DNA of 50,131 nucleotides from an uncultured Porphyromonadaceae bacterium (GCA_900548705.1 URLF01000006.1:1-50131), one strand, 5' to 3'; counted from the first letter of the stretch, positions 1 through 9,370 are shown. Notes: generated by a model not told the origin, from the letters alone. Numbers and translations: made by a program.

Positions 1-25
1 AATTTTAAGAAAATTTCAACCATTA

Positions 26-57
26 TTTGGGAATCACAGAGTTTTGAGTTATTTTTG
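26..57 (+). promoter_or_regulatory. Bacteroidota-type promoter for sppA-lpxK
   Basis: A TTTG at 26-29 is followed after 20 bases by TATTTTTG at 50-57. This matches the -33/-7 consensus (TTTG, TAnnTTTG) used by the primary sigma factor of Bacteroidota. Transcription would start about 90 bases before the sppA ATG. Confidence 0.7.
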
Positions 58-152
58 CAGTAGTTTTCCTGCCACAAAACAGGAGACATCACGCAAGCCA
101 TCCCGCCACCGCCGGATGACTTCATCCGCTTGTATGATATCAGCAAGGATTT

Positions 153-1925
153 ATGCTTAAAAACTTTTTCATATCGATGCTCGGCGCGATTGCCGGGTTC
201 TGGATTTCAATGATGCTTATGGTCGTTGTCGGGTTCGCCGTCGTAATCGGATCCGCAGCTTCCGCGTTTGTCAGCTCACAGTCAACCAACACCTCCATCG
301 AGAAGGAGTCCGTGCTTGAGATATGCTTCGACTCCAACATCGAGGAAAGACCGACACCCCGCAACTTCGAAGCCGTCCTGAACCAGTCGCCCGGTTCACA
401 GACCCTCCCCAACATCCTGCGGGCAATCCGTGCCGCCAAGGATGACGACTGCATCGAAGGCATATACCTCAAATGCGACGGCTCAGCCGCAGGCTTCGCC
501 ACCCGCGAGGCAATCACACGCGCCCTCGTCGATTTCAAGAAATCAGGCAAATGGATAATGGCATACGCCGACAGCTATATGCAGGGAGACTACTATATGG
601 CCTCCTGCGCTGATTACCTCTACCTCAATCCCGCCGGGTCGGTCGATGTAAGAGGTATCACCTCGACAATCCCCTTCTTCAAAGGGCTGCTCGACAAAGT
701 AGGGGTCGAGATGCAAGTCTTCAAGGTAGGCACCTACAAAAGCGCCGTCGAGCCATACATCCTTGACAACATGAGCGACGCCAACCGCGAGATGACCCAG
801 TTCTTCATCAACAACATCTGGAACGGAATAGCCTCACGCATCGCCGAGAACCGAGGGGTGAAAGTGGCGACCGTAAACCAGTGGGCCGACTCACTGGTGG
901 CATTCGACAGCCCCCAGCAGCTTGTCGACCTGAAAGTGGTCGACGCCCTGAAATACGCCGACGAGGTCGAGGAGGAACTCAAAGGGATGACCAATGTCAA
1001 GAAAGGTAAAGACCTCCGCCTTATTGACTACGCCGCCTACAACACCCTCACCGACGCTCCCCACGAAAAGAAAGAGAAAAACAAGATAGCCGTCTACTAC
1101 GCCTGCGGTGACATCACCGACGACGGCGACGGCGGCATCACCGCCACCAACGTGGTACCCGACATCCTCGACCTCGCCAAGGACGACGACATCCAGGCCC
1201 TGGTGTTGCGCGTCAACTCAGGCGGAGGCTCAGCCTACGCCTCGGAACAGATCTGGCACGCGCTCGAAGTGTTCAAGTCCAAAGGGAAGACCTTCTACGT
1301 CTCCATGGGCGATTACGCCGCATCCGGAGGTTATTACATCTCCTGCGGAGCTGAGAAAATCTACGCCGAGCCCTCCACCCTCACCGGTTCGATCGGCATC
1401 TTCGGAATGATTCCCTGCGCCAAAGAGCTAATCACCGACAAGCTCGGAGTGAACTTCGGGGTTGTCTCCACCAACGCCAACGGAGCGTTCCCCTCGCTGT
1501 TCGAGCCTGCCACCCCGTTCCAGGCACAGCGTCTCCAAGGTTCAATCAACCGTGGATATGAGCTGTTCACCTCCCGCTGCGCCGAGGGACGCCACATCCC
1601 CCAGGATTCCATCAAAGCCATCGGAGAGGGACGCGTGTGGGATGGACGCACCGCCAAGAAACTCGGCCTTGTCGACGAACTCGGCGGCCTGCAGGCCACC
1701 ATCGACGCCCTGGCCAAGAAGATGGACTACGACAAATACCAGGTCGTTGTCTATCCCGAAGTCGAGAAATCCTTCTGGGATGTCATCGCCGAGATGCCGA
1801 CCCAGGTCAAAGCCAACGCCCTGCGTGAGGAGCTTGGCACCTATTATCCAGTCTATATGGAGCTTAAGCGACTTGAGAACCTTGAGCCGGTGCAAGCCCG
1901 AATGATGCCTGTGACCCTGCAGTGA
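153..1925 (+). CDS. sppA: Signal peptide peptidase SppA, long (67K) form
   Basis: This membrane-anchored serine protease degrades signal peptides left in the membrane after secretion. The 590-residue length fits the long, duplicated form of the family. One N-terminal membrane segment spans about residues 8-38. The first half carries the likely general-base lysine, K196 in GTYKSA. The second half carries the likely nucleophile S391 in AASGGYY, giving the Ser-Lys dyad spacing expected of E. coli-type SppA. A GSIGIFG motif follows the serine. The stop overlaps the lpxK start by four bases (GTGA), so the two genes are probably translationally coupled. The ATG at 153 lies well downstream of the predicted promoter. 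Identification is from motif recognition. Confidence 0.95.
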   Translation: MLKNFFISMLGAIAGFWISMMLMVVVGFAVVIGSAASAFVSSQSTNTSIEKESVLEICFDSNIEERPTPRNFEAVLNQSPGSQTLPNILRAIRAAKDDDCIEGIYLKCDGSAAGFATREAITRALVDFKKSGKWIMAYADSYMQGDYYMASCADYLYLNPAGSVDVRGITSTIPFFKGLLDKVGVEMQVFKVGTYKSAVEPYILDNMSDANREMTQFFINNIWNGIASRIAENRGVKVATVNQWADSLVAFDSPQQLVDLKVVDALKYADEVEEELKGMTNVKKGKDLRLIDYAAYNTLTDAPHEKKEKNKIAVYYACGDITDDGDGGITATNVVPDILDLAKDDDIQALVLRVNSGGGSAYASEQIWHALEVFKSKGKTFYVSMGDYAASGGYYISCGAEKIYAEPSTLTGSIGIFGMIPCAKELITDKLGVNFGVVSTNANGAFPSLFEPATPFQAQRLQGSINRGYELFTSRCAEGRHIPQDSIKAIGEGRVWDGRTAKKLGLVDELGGLQATIDALAKKMDYDKYQVVVYPEVEKSFWDVIAEMPTQVKANALREELGTYYPVYMELKRLENLEPVQARMMPVTLQ

Positions 1926-3010
1926 CAAAAAACAAACTCATATCAAACCTCTTGCTTCTCCCCACGTCGAAAATTTACGGCCTGGGGGTAGGGATTCGCA
2001 ACCTTATGTTCAAGTGGCGCATCCTGAAACAGCGGGAGTTTGACGTGCCGGTGGTGGTGGTCGGCAACCTCGCCGTCGGAGGCACCGGCAAGACCCCACA
2101 TGTCGAATATATCCTCGAACTTCTCAAGTTCAAATACCATATCGGGATGATTTCCCGGGGCTACAAGCGCAAGACAAAAGGGTTCGTCCTGGCCACCCGC
2201 CGCTCCACCCCCCTCGACATCGGCGACGAGCCATATCAGATTTACCAGAAATTCGGGCGCGACATAACTGTCGCCGTCTGCGAAGACCGCTGCGCCGGCA
2301 TCGAGGAGTTGCTGCGCATCGACCCGAAAATCAACCTGATTGTCCTCGATGACGCCTTCCAGCACAGGTATGTCAAACCAACCGTGTCGATTGTCCTCAC
2401 CGACTTCAACGCCCCGGTGTTCTCCGACTCCCTCCTCCCTCACGGAAGGCTGCGCGAACCGATGGGGGCTATCTACCGCGCCGACATGGTGGTGGTCACC
2501 AAATGCCCCGAACGCCTCAAGGCCATCGAATACCGCATATTCAAGAACAGCCTGAAACTCTTCCCCTACCAGGGACTCTTCTTCTCGGCGATAGAGTATT
2601 CCCCCCTCCAGCCCCTATTCCCCGACGAAGCCCTGCAGCCCCCCTACCTCAGCTGGCTTACCGAGGCTGATTCCATACTGGCCCTCTCAGGCATCGCCAA
2701 CCCCAAACCATTCGTGCGTTATCTGCGCGGCTTCCACGCCAAGGTAAAGGTAAAGCAATACCCCGACCATCACAACTTCACCCGCCGCGACCTCGACAGC
2801 CTGCTGAGACGCTTCAACGAGATGGAGGGGGAGCGCAAGCTCCTCATCACCACGGAGAAAGACGCCGTGCGCCTGATCAACAATCCCTACTTCCCCCAGG
2901 AGCTGAAAGACTGCGCCTACTACCTGCCGGTCAAAGTGAAATTCGACCCACACAATGTCGACACCTTCGACGACGAGCTGCAGAAACTGCTGCTCAACTC
3001 CATAAAATAA
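1922..3010 (+). CDS. lpxK: Tetraacyldisaccharide 4'-kinase LpxK
   Basis: LpxK phosphorylates the 4' position of the lipid A disaccharide precursor at the inner membrane, a late step of lipid A synthesis. The 362-residue protein has an N-terminal hydrophobic stretch and the P-loop GGTGKT at about residues 53-58. The flanking VVVVGNLAVGG and SRGYKRKTKG are typical of the family. DDAFQHRYVKP, with its DDxFQHR signature, follows at about residue 142. It appears to start with GTG at 1922, inside the end of sppA. The coupling links two envelope functions but does not by itself imply a shared pathway. Length and motif order are normal, with no sign of truncation. Confidence 0.95.
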   Translation: MTKNKLISNLLLLPTSKIYGLGVGIRNLMFKWRILKQREFDVPVVVVGNLAVGGTGKTPHVEYILELLKFKYHIGMISRGYKRKTKGFVLATRRSTPLDIGDEPYQIYQKFGRDITVAVCEDRCAGIEELLRIDPKINLIVLDDAFQHRYVKPTVSIVLTDFNAPVFSDSLLPHGRLREPMGAIYRADMVVVTKCPERLKAIEYRIFKNSLKLFPYQGLFFSAIEYSPLQPLFPDEALQPPYLSWLTEADSILALSGIANPKPFVRYLRGFHAKVKVKQYPDHHNFTRRDLDSLLRRFNEMEGERKLLITTEKDAVRLINNPYFPQELKDCAYYLPVKVKFDPHNVDTFDDELQKLLLNSIK

Positions 3011-3170
3011 TCCCGCAGACAGACCGACTCCGGACCGGACCACTCCTCCTCTCTCTTCTCACAACTGAACCAACCTCCGGTCCCCGACGTTTCAACATAA
3101 GCATCCCTTGGCCACAAATTCCCCCACCGGGCCGGGGAGACATCAAAACAACCGGTTAATCTTACTACCC

Positions 3171-3983
3171 ATGTTAGAAAAAATCAACCAGACAGCTGAT
3201 TTCCTCCGCTCCAAAGTGAGCGACATGCCCAAAATCGCCATCATCCTCGGCACAGGCCTCGGCCCTATCGCCGACCTCATCGAAGAGAAGACCGTAATCC
3301 CCTATTCCCAGATTCCCAACTTCCCCGTCTCTACCGTCGAAGGCCATAGCGGCAACTTCATATTCGGCAACCTCGCCGGGAAACGGGTCATGGCCATGCA
3401 GGGACGCTTCCACTACTATGAGGGTTACGACATGAAGACCGTGACCTTCCCCGTTCGCGTGATGCGTGCCCTCGGTGTGGAGACCCTCATCGTCTCCAAC
3501 GCCGCAGGCGGAATGAACAAGGAGTTCCTTGTAGGCGACGTGATGGTGATCACCGACCATATCAACCTCTTCCCCGAGAATCCTCTCCGTGGCAAGAATT
3601 ACAACGAGCTTGGCACACGCTTCCCCGCCATGACCGAGGCCTACTCGAAACGCCTCGTGGCCATCGCCGATGCCATCGCCCAGGAAAAGAAGATACGCCT
3701 GATGCACGGCGTGTATGTCGGCACCACCGGCCCCACCTTCGAGACCCCCGCCGAATATGAGTATTTCCGTATCATCGGCGGCGACGCCGTGGGTATGTCC
3801 ACCGTGCCCGAAGTCATCGTGGCCAACCACGGCGGTATGGAGGTGTTCGGTCTTTCAGTCATCACCGACCTCGGAGGCAAGGACATCACCCAGGTACCCA
3901 CCCACGAGGAGGTGCAGCAGGCAGCCATCACCGCCGAACCTGTCACCAAGATGCTCGTCCACGAGCTTATCGCTCGTCTCTGA
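3171..3983 (+). CDS. Purine nucleoside phosphorylase (trimeric PNP family)
   Basis: This enzyme reversibly splits purine nucleosides with phosphate to free base and ribose-1-phosphate in purine salvage. The 270-residue protein shows the family series GTGLGPIADLI (phosphate loop), a GHSGN motif, QGRFHYYEGY, VSNAAGGMN, and GPTFETPAEY with GMSTVPEV near the base-binding site. The frame is open further upstream to 3108, but the extra residues (MATNSPTGPGRHQ) do not resemble the family. The ATG at 3171, giving MLEKINQTADFL, is therefore preferred. A 160-base gap separates it from lpxK, and I see no clear promoter there. It may be read from the sppA promoter. Confidence 0.93.
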   Translation: MLEKINQTADFLRSKVSDMPKIAIILGTGLGPIADLIEEKTVIPYSQIPNFPVSTVEGHSGNFIFGNLAGKRVMAMQGRFHYYEGYDMKTVTFPVRVMRALGVETLIVSNAAGGMNKEFLVGDVMVITDHINLFPENPLRGKNYNELGTRFPAMTEAYSKRLVAIADAIAQEKKIRLMHGVYVGTTGPTFETPAEYEYFRIIGGDAVGMSTVPEVIVANHGGMEVFGLSVITDLGGKDITQVPTHEEVQQAAITAEPVTKMLVHELIARL

Positions 3984-4014
3984 GACCGGGCATACCGCCG
4001 TAATCCCACGGCTT

Positions 4015-4061
4015 AAGTCTCACGCAGATTACCGCGTCCGGGCGCAATCTGCGTGAGATTT
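4015..4061. terminator. Intergenic hairpin between PNP and thiL
   Basis: Arms at 4018-4030 and 4046-4058 are perfectly complementary (TCTCACGCAGATT core). The pairing extends three bases further out with one G-U pair. The loop is 15 bases. It starts about 32 bases after the PNP stop and ends about 40 bases before thiL. There is no strong T tract, so it may act as a weak terminator or as an mRNA 3' end protector. Confidence 0.5.
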
Positions 4062-4099
4062 CGTAAACAACAACAGTCCAATCCCAAAACCCGAAAACA

Positions 4100-5134
4100 A
4101 TGGACGAAAAAGCTACCGAAATATCCTCGCTCGGCGAGTTCGGACTCATCGACCGCCTCACCCGTGACTTCCCCCTGCGCAACAGCTCCTCGCTCAAAGG
4201 TGTCGGCGACGACTGCGCCGTGATGCAATATCCCGACACCGACGTGCTGGTATCCACCGACCTCCTTGTAGAGGGCATCCACTTCGACCTCACATATGTG
4301 CCGCTCAAACACCTCGGCTACAAAGCCGCCGTGGTCAACTTCTCCGACATCTACGCCATGAACGGCCATCCCCGCCAGATCACAGTCTCGCTGGCCATCT
4401 CGCGCCGCTTCACAGTGGAACATATGGAGGAGCTTTACGCCGGCATCCGACTCGCCTGCGACATCTACGGCGTAGACCTCGTGGGGGGTGACACCACCTC
4501 ATCCCGCTCCGGACTCGTGATTTCAATCACCGCCATCGGCGACGCTCCCCGCGACCGCATCGTCTACCGTTCCGGAGCCAAGGACACCGACCTCATCTGC
4601 GTCTCCGGCGACCTTGGAGCCGCCTACATGGGCCTCCAGCTCCTCGAAAGGGAGAAAGTAGCCTCCGCCGGCCAGAAAGACTTCGTGCCGCAGTTCGGCG
4701 GAAAAGAGTACCTCATCGAGCGCCAGCTCAAACCTGAGGCGCGCCGCGACGTGATAGAGAACCTCGCCAAACACGGCATCATCCCCACCTCCATGATGGA
4801 TGTCTCCGACGGCCTTTCATCCGAGCTGCTGCATATCTGCAAAGCCTCCGATGTCGGATGCCGTGTCTACGAAGACCGCATCCCCATCGACTACCAGACA
4901 GCCCTGATGGCCGAGGAGCTGAATATGAAACTCGTCACCGCCGCGATGAACGGCGGCGAGGACTACGAGCTGCTATTCACCATCCCCCTCCACGCCCACG
5001 AGGAAATCAAGAAAATCCCCGGCGTAAAGGTCATCGGCCACATCACAAAGCCCTCCCTGGGAGCCGCCCTCATCACCCGCGACGGCGCCGAAATCCCCAT
5101 CAAGGCCCAAGGCTGGAATCCCCTCGCCGAATAG
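4100..5134 (+). CDS. thiL: Thiamine-monophosphate kinase ThiL
   Basis: ThiL phosphorylates thiamine monophosphate to thiamine diphosphate with ATP, the last step of cofactor synthesis. The 344-residue protein follows the family layout: N-terminal EFGLIDRL, the GVGDDCAV nucleotide-binding motif at about residues 35-42, STDLLVEGIHFD with its metal-binding acidic residue, NFSDIYAMNG, VGGDTTSS, and the C-terminal MMDVSDGLS and NGGEDYELLF motifs. Length is typical. It lies 40 bases after the hairpin that follows the PNP gene, on the same strand. No other thiamine genes are nearby. Confidence 0.94.
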   Translation: MDEKATEISSLGEFGLIDRLTRDFPLRNSSSLKGVGDDCAVMQYPDTDVLVSTDLLVEGIHFDLTYVPLKHLGYKAAVVNFSDIYAMNGHPRQITVSLAISRRFTVEHMEELYAGIRLACDIYGVDLVGGDTTSSRSGLVISITAIGDAPRDRIVYRSGAKDTDLICVSGDLGAAYMGLQLLEREKVASAGQKDFVPQFGGKEYLIERQLKPEARRDVIENLAKHGIIPTSMMDVSDGLSSELLHICKASDVGCRVYEDRIPIDYQTALMAEELNMKLVTAAMNGGEDYELLFTIPLHAHEEIKKIPGVKVIGHITKPSLGAALITRDGAEIPIKAQGWNPLAE

Positions 5135-5237
5135 CCCCAGAAACATCCCCCCTTGAACGTCGGTGTGTCGAAATCCTTCCCCGACGGAACCATAACTGCT
5201 TACCAAACGATTCCGAAGGAATCATATATCTGAATAG

Positions 5238-5298
5238 CCGTGGGTTGGCGCGAGTGCAAAGTCCCCTTGAGGGACTGGCACGGAGCGGCAACCCACGG
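5238..5298. repeat. Long compound intergenic hairpin (REP-like)
   Basis: Outer arms CCGTGGGTTG (5238-5247) and CAACCCACGG (5289-5298) are perfectly complementary. Inside them GTGC (5254-5257) pairs with GCAC (5278-5281). AGTCCC (5260-5265) pairs with GGGACT (5271-5276) around a five-base tip. The whole can fold as one stacked stem of about 60 bases. It lies about 100 bases after thiL. Similar large palindromes occur at 17939-18017 and 24002-24084. Confidence 0.6.
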
Positions 5299-5428
5299 TT
5301 GTATTTCACCAAATATGGGAAGGTGCTGCAGAACTCTCCATCGTTTCATCCAGTTACGGGAGTGGTACGCGTGCTATTCATACAAAGGTTTCCTCTCTCA
5401 AAATTTTCATCAAATTTTACGTCTCTGA

Positions 5429-5460
5429 TTTGTGGAATTCAAAAGATTTATATATCGTTG
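5429..5460 (+). promoter_or_regulatory. Probable promoter of the broken protease gene
   Basis: TTTG at 5429-5432 is followed after 20 bases by TATCGTTG at 5453-5460, one base off the TAnnTTTG consensus. The protease ATG is at 5520. Confidence 0.45.
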
Positions 5461-5519
5461 CGCATCTACACAATGCGCCTCCTAAAAATCACGACCAACC
5501 ATTCATAATCATCATATAA

Positions 5520-6334
5520 ATGAAAGCCATAAAGAACATCTTTTTTATTGTCACTGTATATGTTACAGTGACTCTCATTGTTGTATGCAACCAAAACGTA
5601 GAACCCCCGATAACAACTCTATACAATCAACGAGAAACAATTGTAAACTCTTCTAAAAGATCGGCAGCCGAAGCAATCAAAGTTGCCCAAGAAGCATATG
5701 GAGCCTTCTTTGGCGAGAACCCATCATCACGCATTGATAATGAATATTCATCACTCTTTATCATTAGCTCCAACTCAAAATATAATTCTCGTTCGGCGAC
5801 CGATACATGTTTATATATTGTAAATTTCGGGAATGAGAAAGGCTTTGCTATTGTTGCTGCCGATAGGGCGGCAAGTTCAGTAATCTCACGTCTAGCACCT
5901 ATTATGGGACACAGAAACTCGCAATAATGGTTTGTGACCTTATTAACGTATATGACACCTACCAAGCTCTCGGGTTTCATATTCAACCCTGGCGAGAATT
6001 TGGAGATGACACATCTTTATACAACCCTTTACCCACCATCAGCAGGTCTATATTACTGTTAAACGGTTTAAAAGCGACTGATATAGGAGAAATGTCTCAC
6101 TATTGGATAATAGATGGACAGAAGAAATTCACAGCACGCCACCACTATCCTACCAAGGAAGGTTCCAAACCTTGGGTTGATATTATTACCGACACCTACT
6201 CTAGAGACATGTTCCACATTAATTGGAGCGTTGGAGGTAATGGAGATGGATGGTATGAAAAGGGACCTTTCTATTCTGATTTCTCTAATGAACAATATCT
6301 CAACGTGCAGTATACCGAAATATCACTCCCGTAA
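5520..6334 (+). pseudogene. Broken C10-family (streptopain-like) cysteine protease
   Basis: Two short frames, 5520-5927 and 5927-6334, look like the two ends of one secreted C10 peptidase. The first has a hydrophobic N-terminus (FFIVTVYVTVTLIVV) followed by a prodomain-like segment ending YIVNFGNEKGFAIVAADRA, typical of the Spi/C10 propeptide. The second has SHYWIIDGQ, matching the active-site histidine block (consensus GHAWVIDG), and FHINWSVGGNGDGWY, matching the C-terminal WGWGGxxDGYY block. The middle, which should hold the catalytic cysteine, is missing. The second frame is shifted relative to the first, and the TAA stop and ATG share one base. The gene therefore looks like a remnant with an internal deletion plus frameshift. 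Base use is more AT-rich than its neighbours. An alternative is two genuine small proteins, which I think less likely. Confidence 0.65.
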
Positions 6335-6821
6335 AACATAATAAAAAACGTCCATAACCAATGCATCTCAGGGGCATTGATGCAAGTCTCGCGTATATGT
6401 TTTGGAATTTATGGAATTGTAAACATTACTTGTATTTGCGGAATGGTAATGATATCTTTGTGAGACATCACCATTTATTATGCGTGCCATAGGCCTTCCT
6501 GCAAGGTAAATAGAATGCCAGAATGGCTTAATAACAAGCAGGGTTCAAGGCCTTTATGATAACCAACTATAAATCAACGCATTACATCTGCACAAAAGAG
6601 AATATTTCCAACTCACTGAAAACCAATCGGTTATCCATTGTCAATTTTTTTACTTTTTCCGAACTCATAAGCAACTATAAACCAGCAAGATACAATTTCA
6701 CCTGTAGACAGTTTCTTCAGTGGAGATTTTGTCTACTATTCTAACTTTTTCATAATTTTGCCATCAGAAATTCAGTGTATAGGAAGCTAATTAGATTCCT
6801 CATTCAAAAACATATGAAATC
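6335..6821. other. 487-base AT-rich intergenic stretch
   Basis: No convincing gene is seen. A 62-codon frame at 6556-6744 is low-complexity and lacks family features. The only functional signal I recognise is the promoter at 6728-6760 near its right end. Confidence 0.6.
6728..6760 (+). promoter_or_regulatory. Bacteroidota-type promoter for the lipoprotein pair
   Basis: TTTG at 6728-6731 and TAATTTTG at 6753-6760 are separated by 21 bases, an exact consensus match. Transcription would begin about 55 bases before the ATG at 6822. Confidence 0.7.
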
Positions 6822-7985
6822 ATGCTACAAAGATTCCACCTTAACTCACTGAAACATATAGCGGCCGCGACAGCCATTTTTGTCGCCGCGACCTCCTGCT
6901 CAGACGACAACAAGACTTATCAGGAAGATGTCCGTTTCACCCAAGAGCAATCTCCCGTTGTTGTGGCCGAAGCCTCCGACAATTCGGGAACAATAAATTT
7001 CGACATCGCCTTTGAGGCAGCCTCCAACTGGCAGATTTCCGCCAAAGACCTTCTCAATCAAGCCCAACTCGCTAATTGGGTAAGCTTTTCATCAAATACA
7101 GGAGAAGAAGGCTGTCATACACTTGAAATAAAACTTGCAACCAACCAACTCGCTGAGGAACGCGCTGCAATAGTCGAAATTGCCTGCAACGGAAAATCAA
7201 TCAGCTTCACGGTCGTGCAGAAATCATCCTCACCTGTCCCGAATCCCAACGAAGCATATATCAATCCCGGCAAAATTGTCAGCAAAGTCGAATATTTCGA
7301 CCATTTAGGCCACCTCGAATATCCGGTAAGAACATTGGTTTTCACTTATGATCAAGACAAGCGGCTCATCGCTGTAACCATCACCAACACCCACCTGCAA
7401 CAAACAGAGACATTAACCATTGAAATAGCGACAGAGGGCAACACAAACAAAGTGACATTCAAAACCCGGGGTGATTTGACCAACGACGGGGATGTCTACG
7501 CGATTGTCAATGGCAAGACTGCCATAGGCTACCCCTACCTTTCGGTAGTGTTCCCGTCTGACATCAGACCTCTTTCATTCGACTACAACCCTCAGTCATT
7601 GTATAGCCTGAAGTGTGCCGACTTCAATTATTCTTTTAGATGGGCAGATGGAAATCTTGCCAAGATACAATGCCACACGTTCCCAACAACCAACTACGAC
7701 CTCTCATATTCCACGTTGCCAAACGACTACAACATCGACATAAATTATCTTATCGGATATCTGAATGCATGGCCATACCTATATCCCGGCTTCCATGTTC
7801 TCGCCATGATGAATCTTGTAGGGATACGTTCCATAAACCTTGCGGAATCATCTTATTATGGTGGGGGAGGTTCTGATACTCATGGATATTCCTTTACGTC
7901 CGGGGTGACAACAGAGTCTGGCGAAACCGTGAACGGAATTACTGCGACAGGGATAGCGACAATAAAGATTTATCTCACAGATTGA
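6822..7985 (+). CDS. BACON-like domain lipoprotein, first of a tandem pair
   Basis: A 387-residue exported protein. The signal peptide ends in a lipobox (ATSC), so C26 is the likely lipidated residue, and the following SDDN is typical of surface-exposed Bacteroidota lipoproteins. Residues of about 50-135 resemble a BACON-type beta-sandwich: a tryptophan-bearing WQISA strand, WVSFSSNTGEEG, then EERAAIVEI and SFTVVQ. The rest is a beta-rich region with YDQDKRLIAVTI, FRWADGNLAKIQ and a hydrophobic IDINYLIGYLNAW segment. It vaguely recalls the DUF4595-type lipoprotein family, but I am not sure of that. The next gene is a clear paralogue with the same layout. No polysaccharide-utilisation genes lie next to it, so a glycan-binding role is only a guess. 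Confidence 0.75.
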   Translation: MLQRFHLNSLKHIAAATAIFVAATSCSDDNKTYQEDVRFTQEQSPVVVAEASDNSGTINFDIAFEAASNWQISAKDLLNQAQLANWVSFSSNTGEEGCHTLEIKLATNQLAEERAAIVEIACNGKSISFTVVQKSSSPVPNPNEAYINPGKIVSKVEYFDHLGHLEYPVRTLVFTYDQDKRLIAVTITNTHLQQTETLTIEIATEGNTNKVTFKTRGDLTNDGDVYAIVNGKTAIGYPYLSVVFPSDIRPLSFDYNPQSLYSLKCADFNYSFRWADGNLAKIQCHTFPTTNYDLSYSTLPNDYNIDINYLIGYLNAWPYLYPGFHVLAMMNLVGIRSINLAESSYYGGGGSDTHGYSFTSGVTTESGETVNGITATGIATIKIYLTD

Positions 7986-8117
7986 AGGAGCGTTCATCAA
8001 ACCCGATAAATGCGTCCGCAATCATTTAGGGCAATATATTCGATAGATAACAATTATCGATATCACCTCCAATAGTGAATAAATATATCAATATCAAAAA
8101 CAATTAAATTAAAAGGT

Positions 8118-9299
8118 ATGAAGTGCAACTCAAAATTCATGCGCCTCGCGTCAATCGCGACCGTAGCACTTGTCGCCATGACCTCCTGCTCTGACGACGA
8201 CAAGAATTATCCCGCCGATGTCTATCTCACAGGAACATTCGAACCGGTGCAAGTAGTAGGTGCATCCGGCACAAAAGAGCCCGGCTCAACCGGTTCGGCG
8301 GCATTCAATATCACATTTGACGCCGCAGGAGACTGGAGCATATCCGCCCACAACCTTTTCAATCCCCAGGAGACCGCCGGCTGGGTGAAGTTTTTCACCA
8401 ACGTGGGCAGTGAAGGTAGTCAGCTTGTAGGCGTGTACGCCGACGCGAATCCCTCCACTGAGGAACGAGCCGCAACGATTGAGATAAACTGCAAGGGCAC
8501 ATCTGTCTCATTCACTCTTATCCAGCAGGCCATCGCCGGGGTCGTCAATCCCAACACCTCCTTCATCAACAAGGGCAAAACTGTCACGAAAATCGTCTAT
8601 GGCGATTCGCATACCCGGAATTTCACATACTCCACTGGAAACATTCTGGATGGCATCGAGGATGTCTTCACCCTCGACGACGACAAGGAAGACATTCTCA
8701 AAACGACAATTACCTCTGACGCACGTGTGACTCCTGCCGGAATAGCTGTGAACAAGGTAGTTGTAACGAGTAACCAGATGCAGAATGCCACATATGGAGT
8801 AGTCAACGGAAAAATCGCGGTCGCATATATGGGTACCAATGCCGCCCTCGGGAACACTTGCATACCCTACACTTACGGCTACAACGCGTCAGGCAATCTG
8901 ACCAATGTGACAAGCACAGATACCTCTCTCAACCTGGGCTGGACAAACGGCAATCTCACCTCCTTCAATACTGATATAGCAAGTCAGTCGGCCCCGGTAA
9001 ATTGCAACCAGACTGCCACCTATGGCAACGAGCTTAACAACGCCAACATAGACCTGGTTTGGTTCTTGAACCTGACTGACCCCGGCTTCCTCCATGATGT
9101 TGCCCCGGCTATGAACCTCATGGGCGTCCGCTCCCTGAACCTGCCGGATGCTGTCGTTGACACAAGAAATGGCCTTGCTCCTGCAAGATTAACTTACACC
9201 TACTCCGACGGTGTGACAGACGAGAAAGGCAACATTGTCTCCGGACTGACAATGACCACGAACAGCGGCGACGTTGTAAAGGTATATTACGGAGAGTAA
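8118..9299 (+). CDS. BACON-like domain lipoprotein, second of a tandem pair
   Basis: A 393-residue paralogue of the preceding protein. The lipobox is MTSC, with C24 as the likely lipidated residue, followed by SDDDKNY. The BACON-like segment (DWSISAHNLF, GWVKFFTNVGSEGSQ, EERAATIEI, SFTLIQQ) and the C-terminal part (LGWTNGNLTSFN, IDLVWFLNL, NLMGVRSLNL) align block by block with its neighbour. The N-terminal region has a short insertion rich in Gly and Ser (GTKEPGSTGS). The 132-base gap before it shows no consensus promoter, so it may be co-transcribed with the first copy. A terminator follows directly. The function is unknown. Confidence 0.77.
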   Translation: MKCNSKFMRLASIATVALVAMTSCSDDDKNYPADVYLTGTFEPVQVVGASGTKEPGSTGSAAFNITFDAAGDWSISAHNLFNPQETAGWVKFFTNVGSEGSQLVGVYADANPSTEERAATIEINCKGTSVSFTLIQQAIAGVVNPNTSFINKGKTVTKIVYGDSHTRNFTYSTGNILDGIEDVFTLDDDKEDILKTTITSDARVTPAGIAVNKVVVTSNQMQNATYGVVNGKIAVAYMGTNAALGNTCIPYTYGYNASGNLTNVTSTDTSLNLGWTNGNLTSFNTDIASQSAPVNCNQTATYGNELNNANIDLVWFLNLTDPGFLHDVAPAMNLMGVRSLNLPDAVVDTRNGLAPARLTYTYSDGVTDEKGNIVSGLTMTTNSGDVVKVYYGE

Positions 9300-9323
9300 T
9301 CCCGCTCCTGATCGCATAGACTG

Positions 9324-9369
9324 AAAAAGTCGGGGGGGCGACATTTGAATGTCGCCACCCCGACTTTTT
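9324..9369. terminator. Rho-independent terminator after the lipoprotein pair
   Basis: A long GC-rich stem pairs AAAAAGTCGGGG (from 9324) with CCCCGACTTTTT (to 9369). An inner perfect stem, GCGACAT/ATGTCGC, closes on a TTGA tip. The A-rich and T-rich flanks make it workable on both strands. The aminotransferase promoter begins two bases after its end. Confidence 0.85.
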
Positions 9370-9370
9370 G

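Larger units (their letters stand above)
5135..5519. other. 385-base non-coding stretch between thiL and the broken protease
   Basis: It holds the structured hairpin at 5238-5298 and a likely promoter at 5429-5460. Short open frames here read through the hairpin and have no family features, so I regard them as chance frames. Composition turns AT-rich from about 5380 onward, at the border to the accessory genes. Confidence 0.6.

Noticed and set aside
6556..6744. 62-codon frame in the AT-rich gap before the lipoproteins
   Set aside because: Low-complexity Asn/Ser/Phe-rich sequence with no promoter of its own and no family resemblance.
8044..8060. Small AT-rich dyad TCGATA/TATCGA between the two lipoprotein genes
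   Set aside because: Short palindromes of this kind are frequent in AT-rich spacers, and nothing else marks it as an operator.
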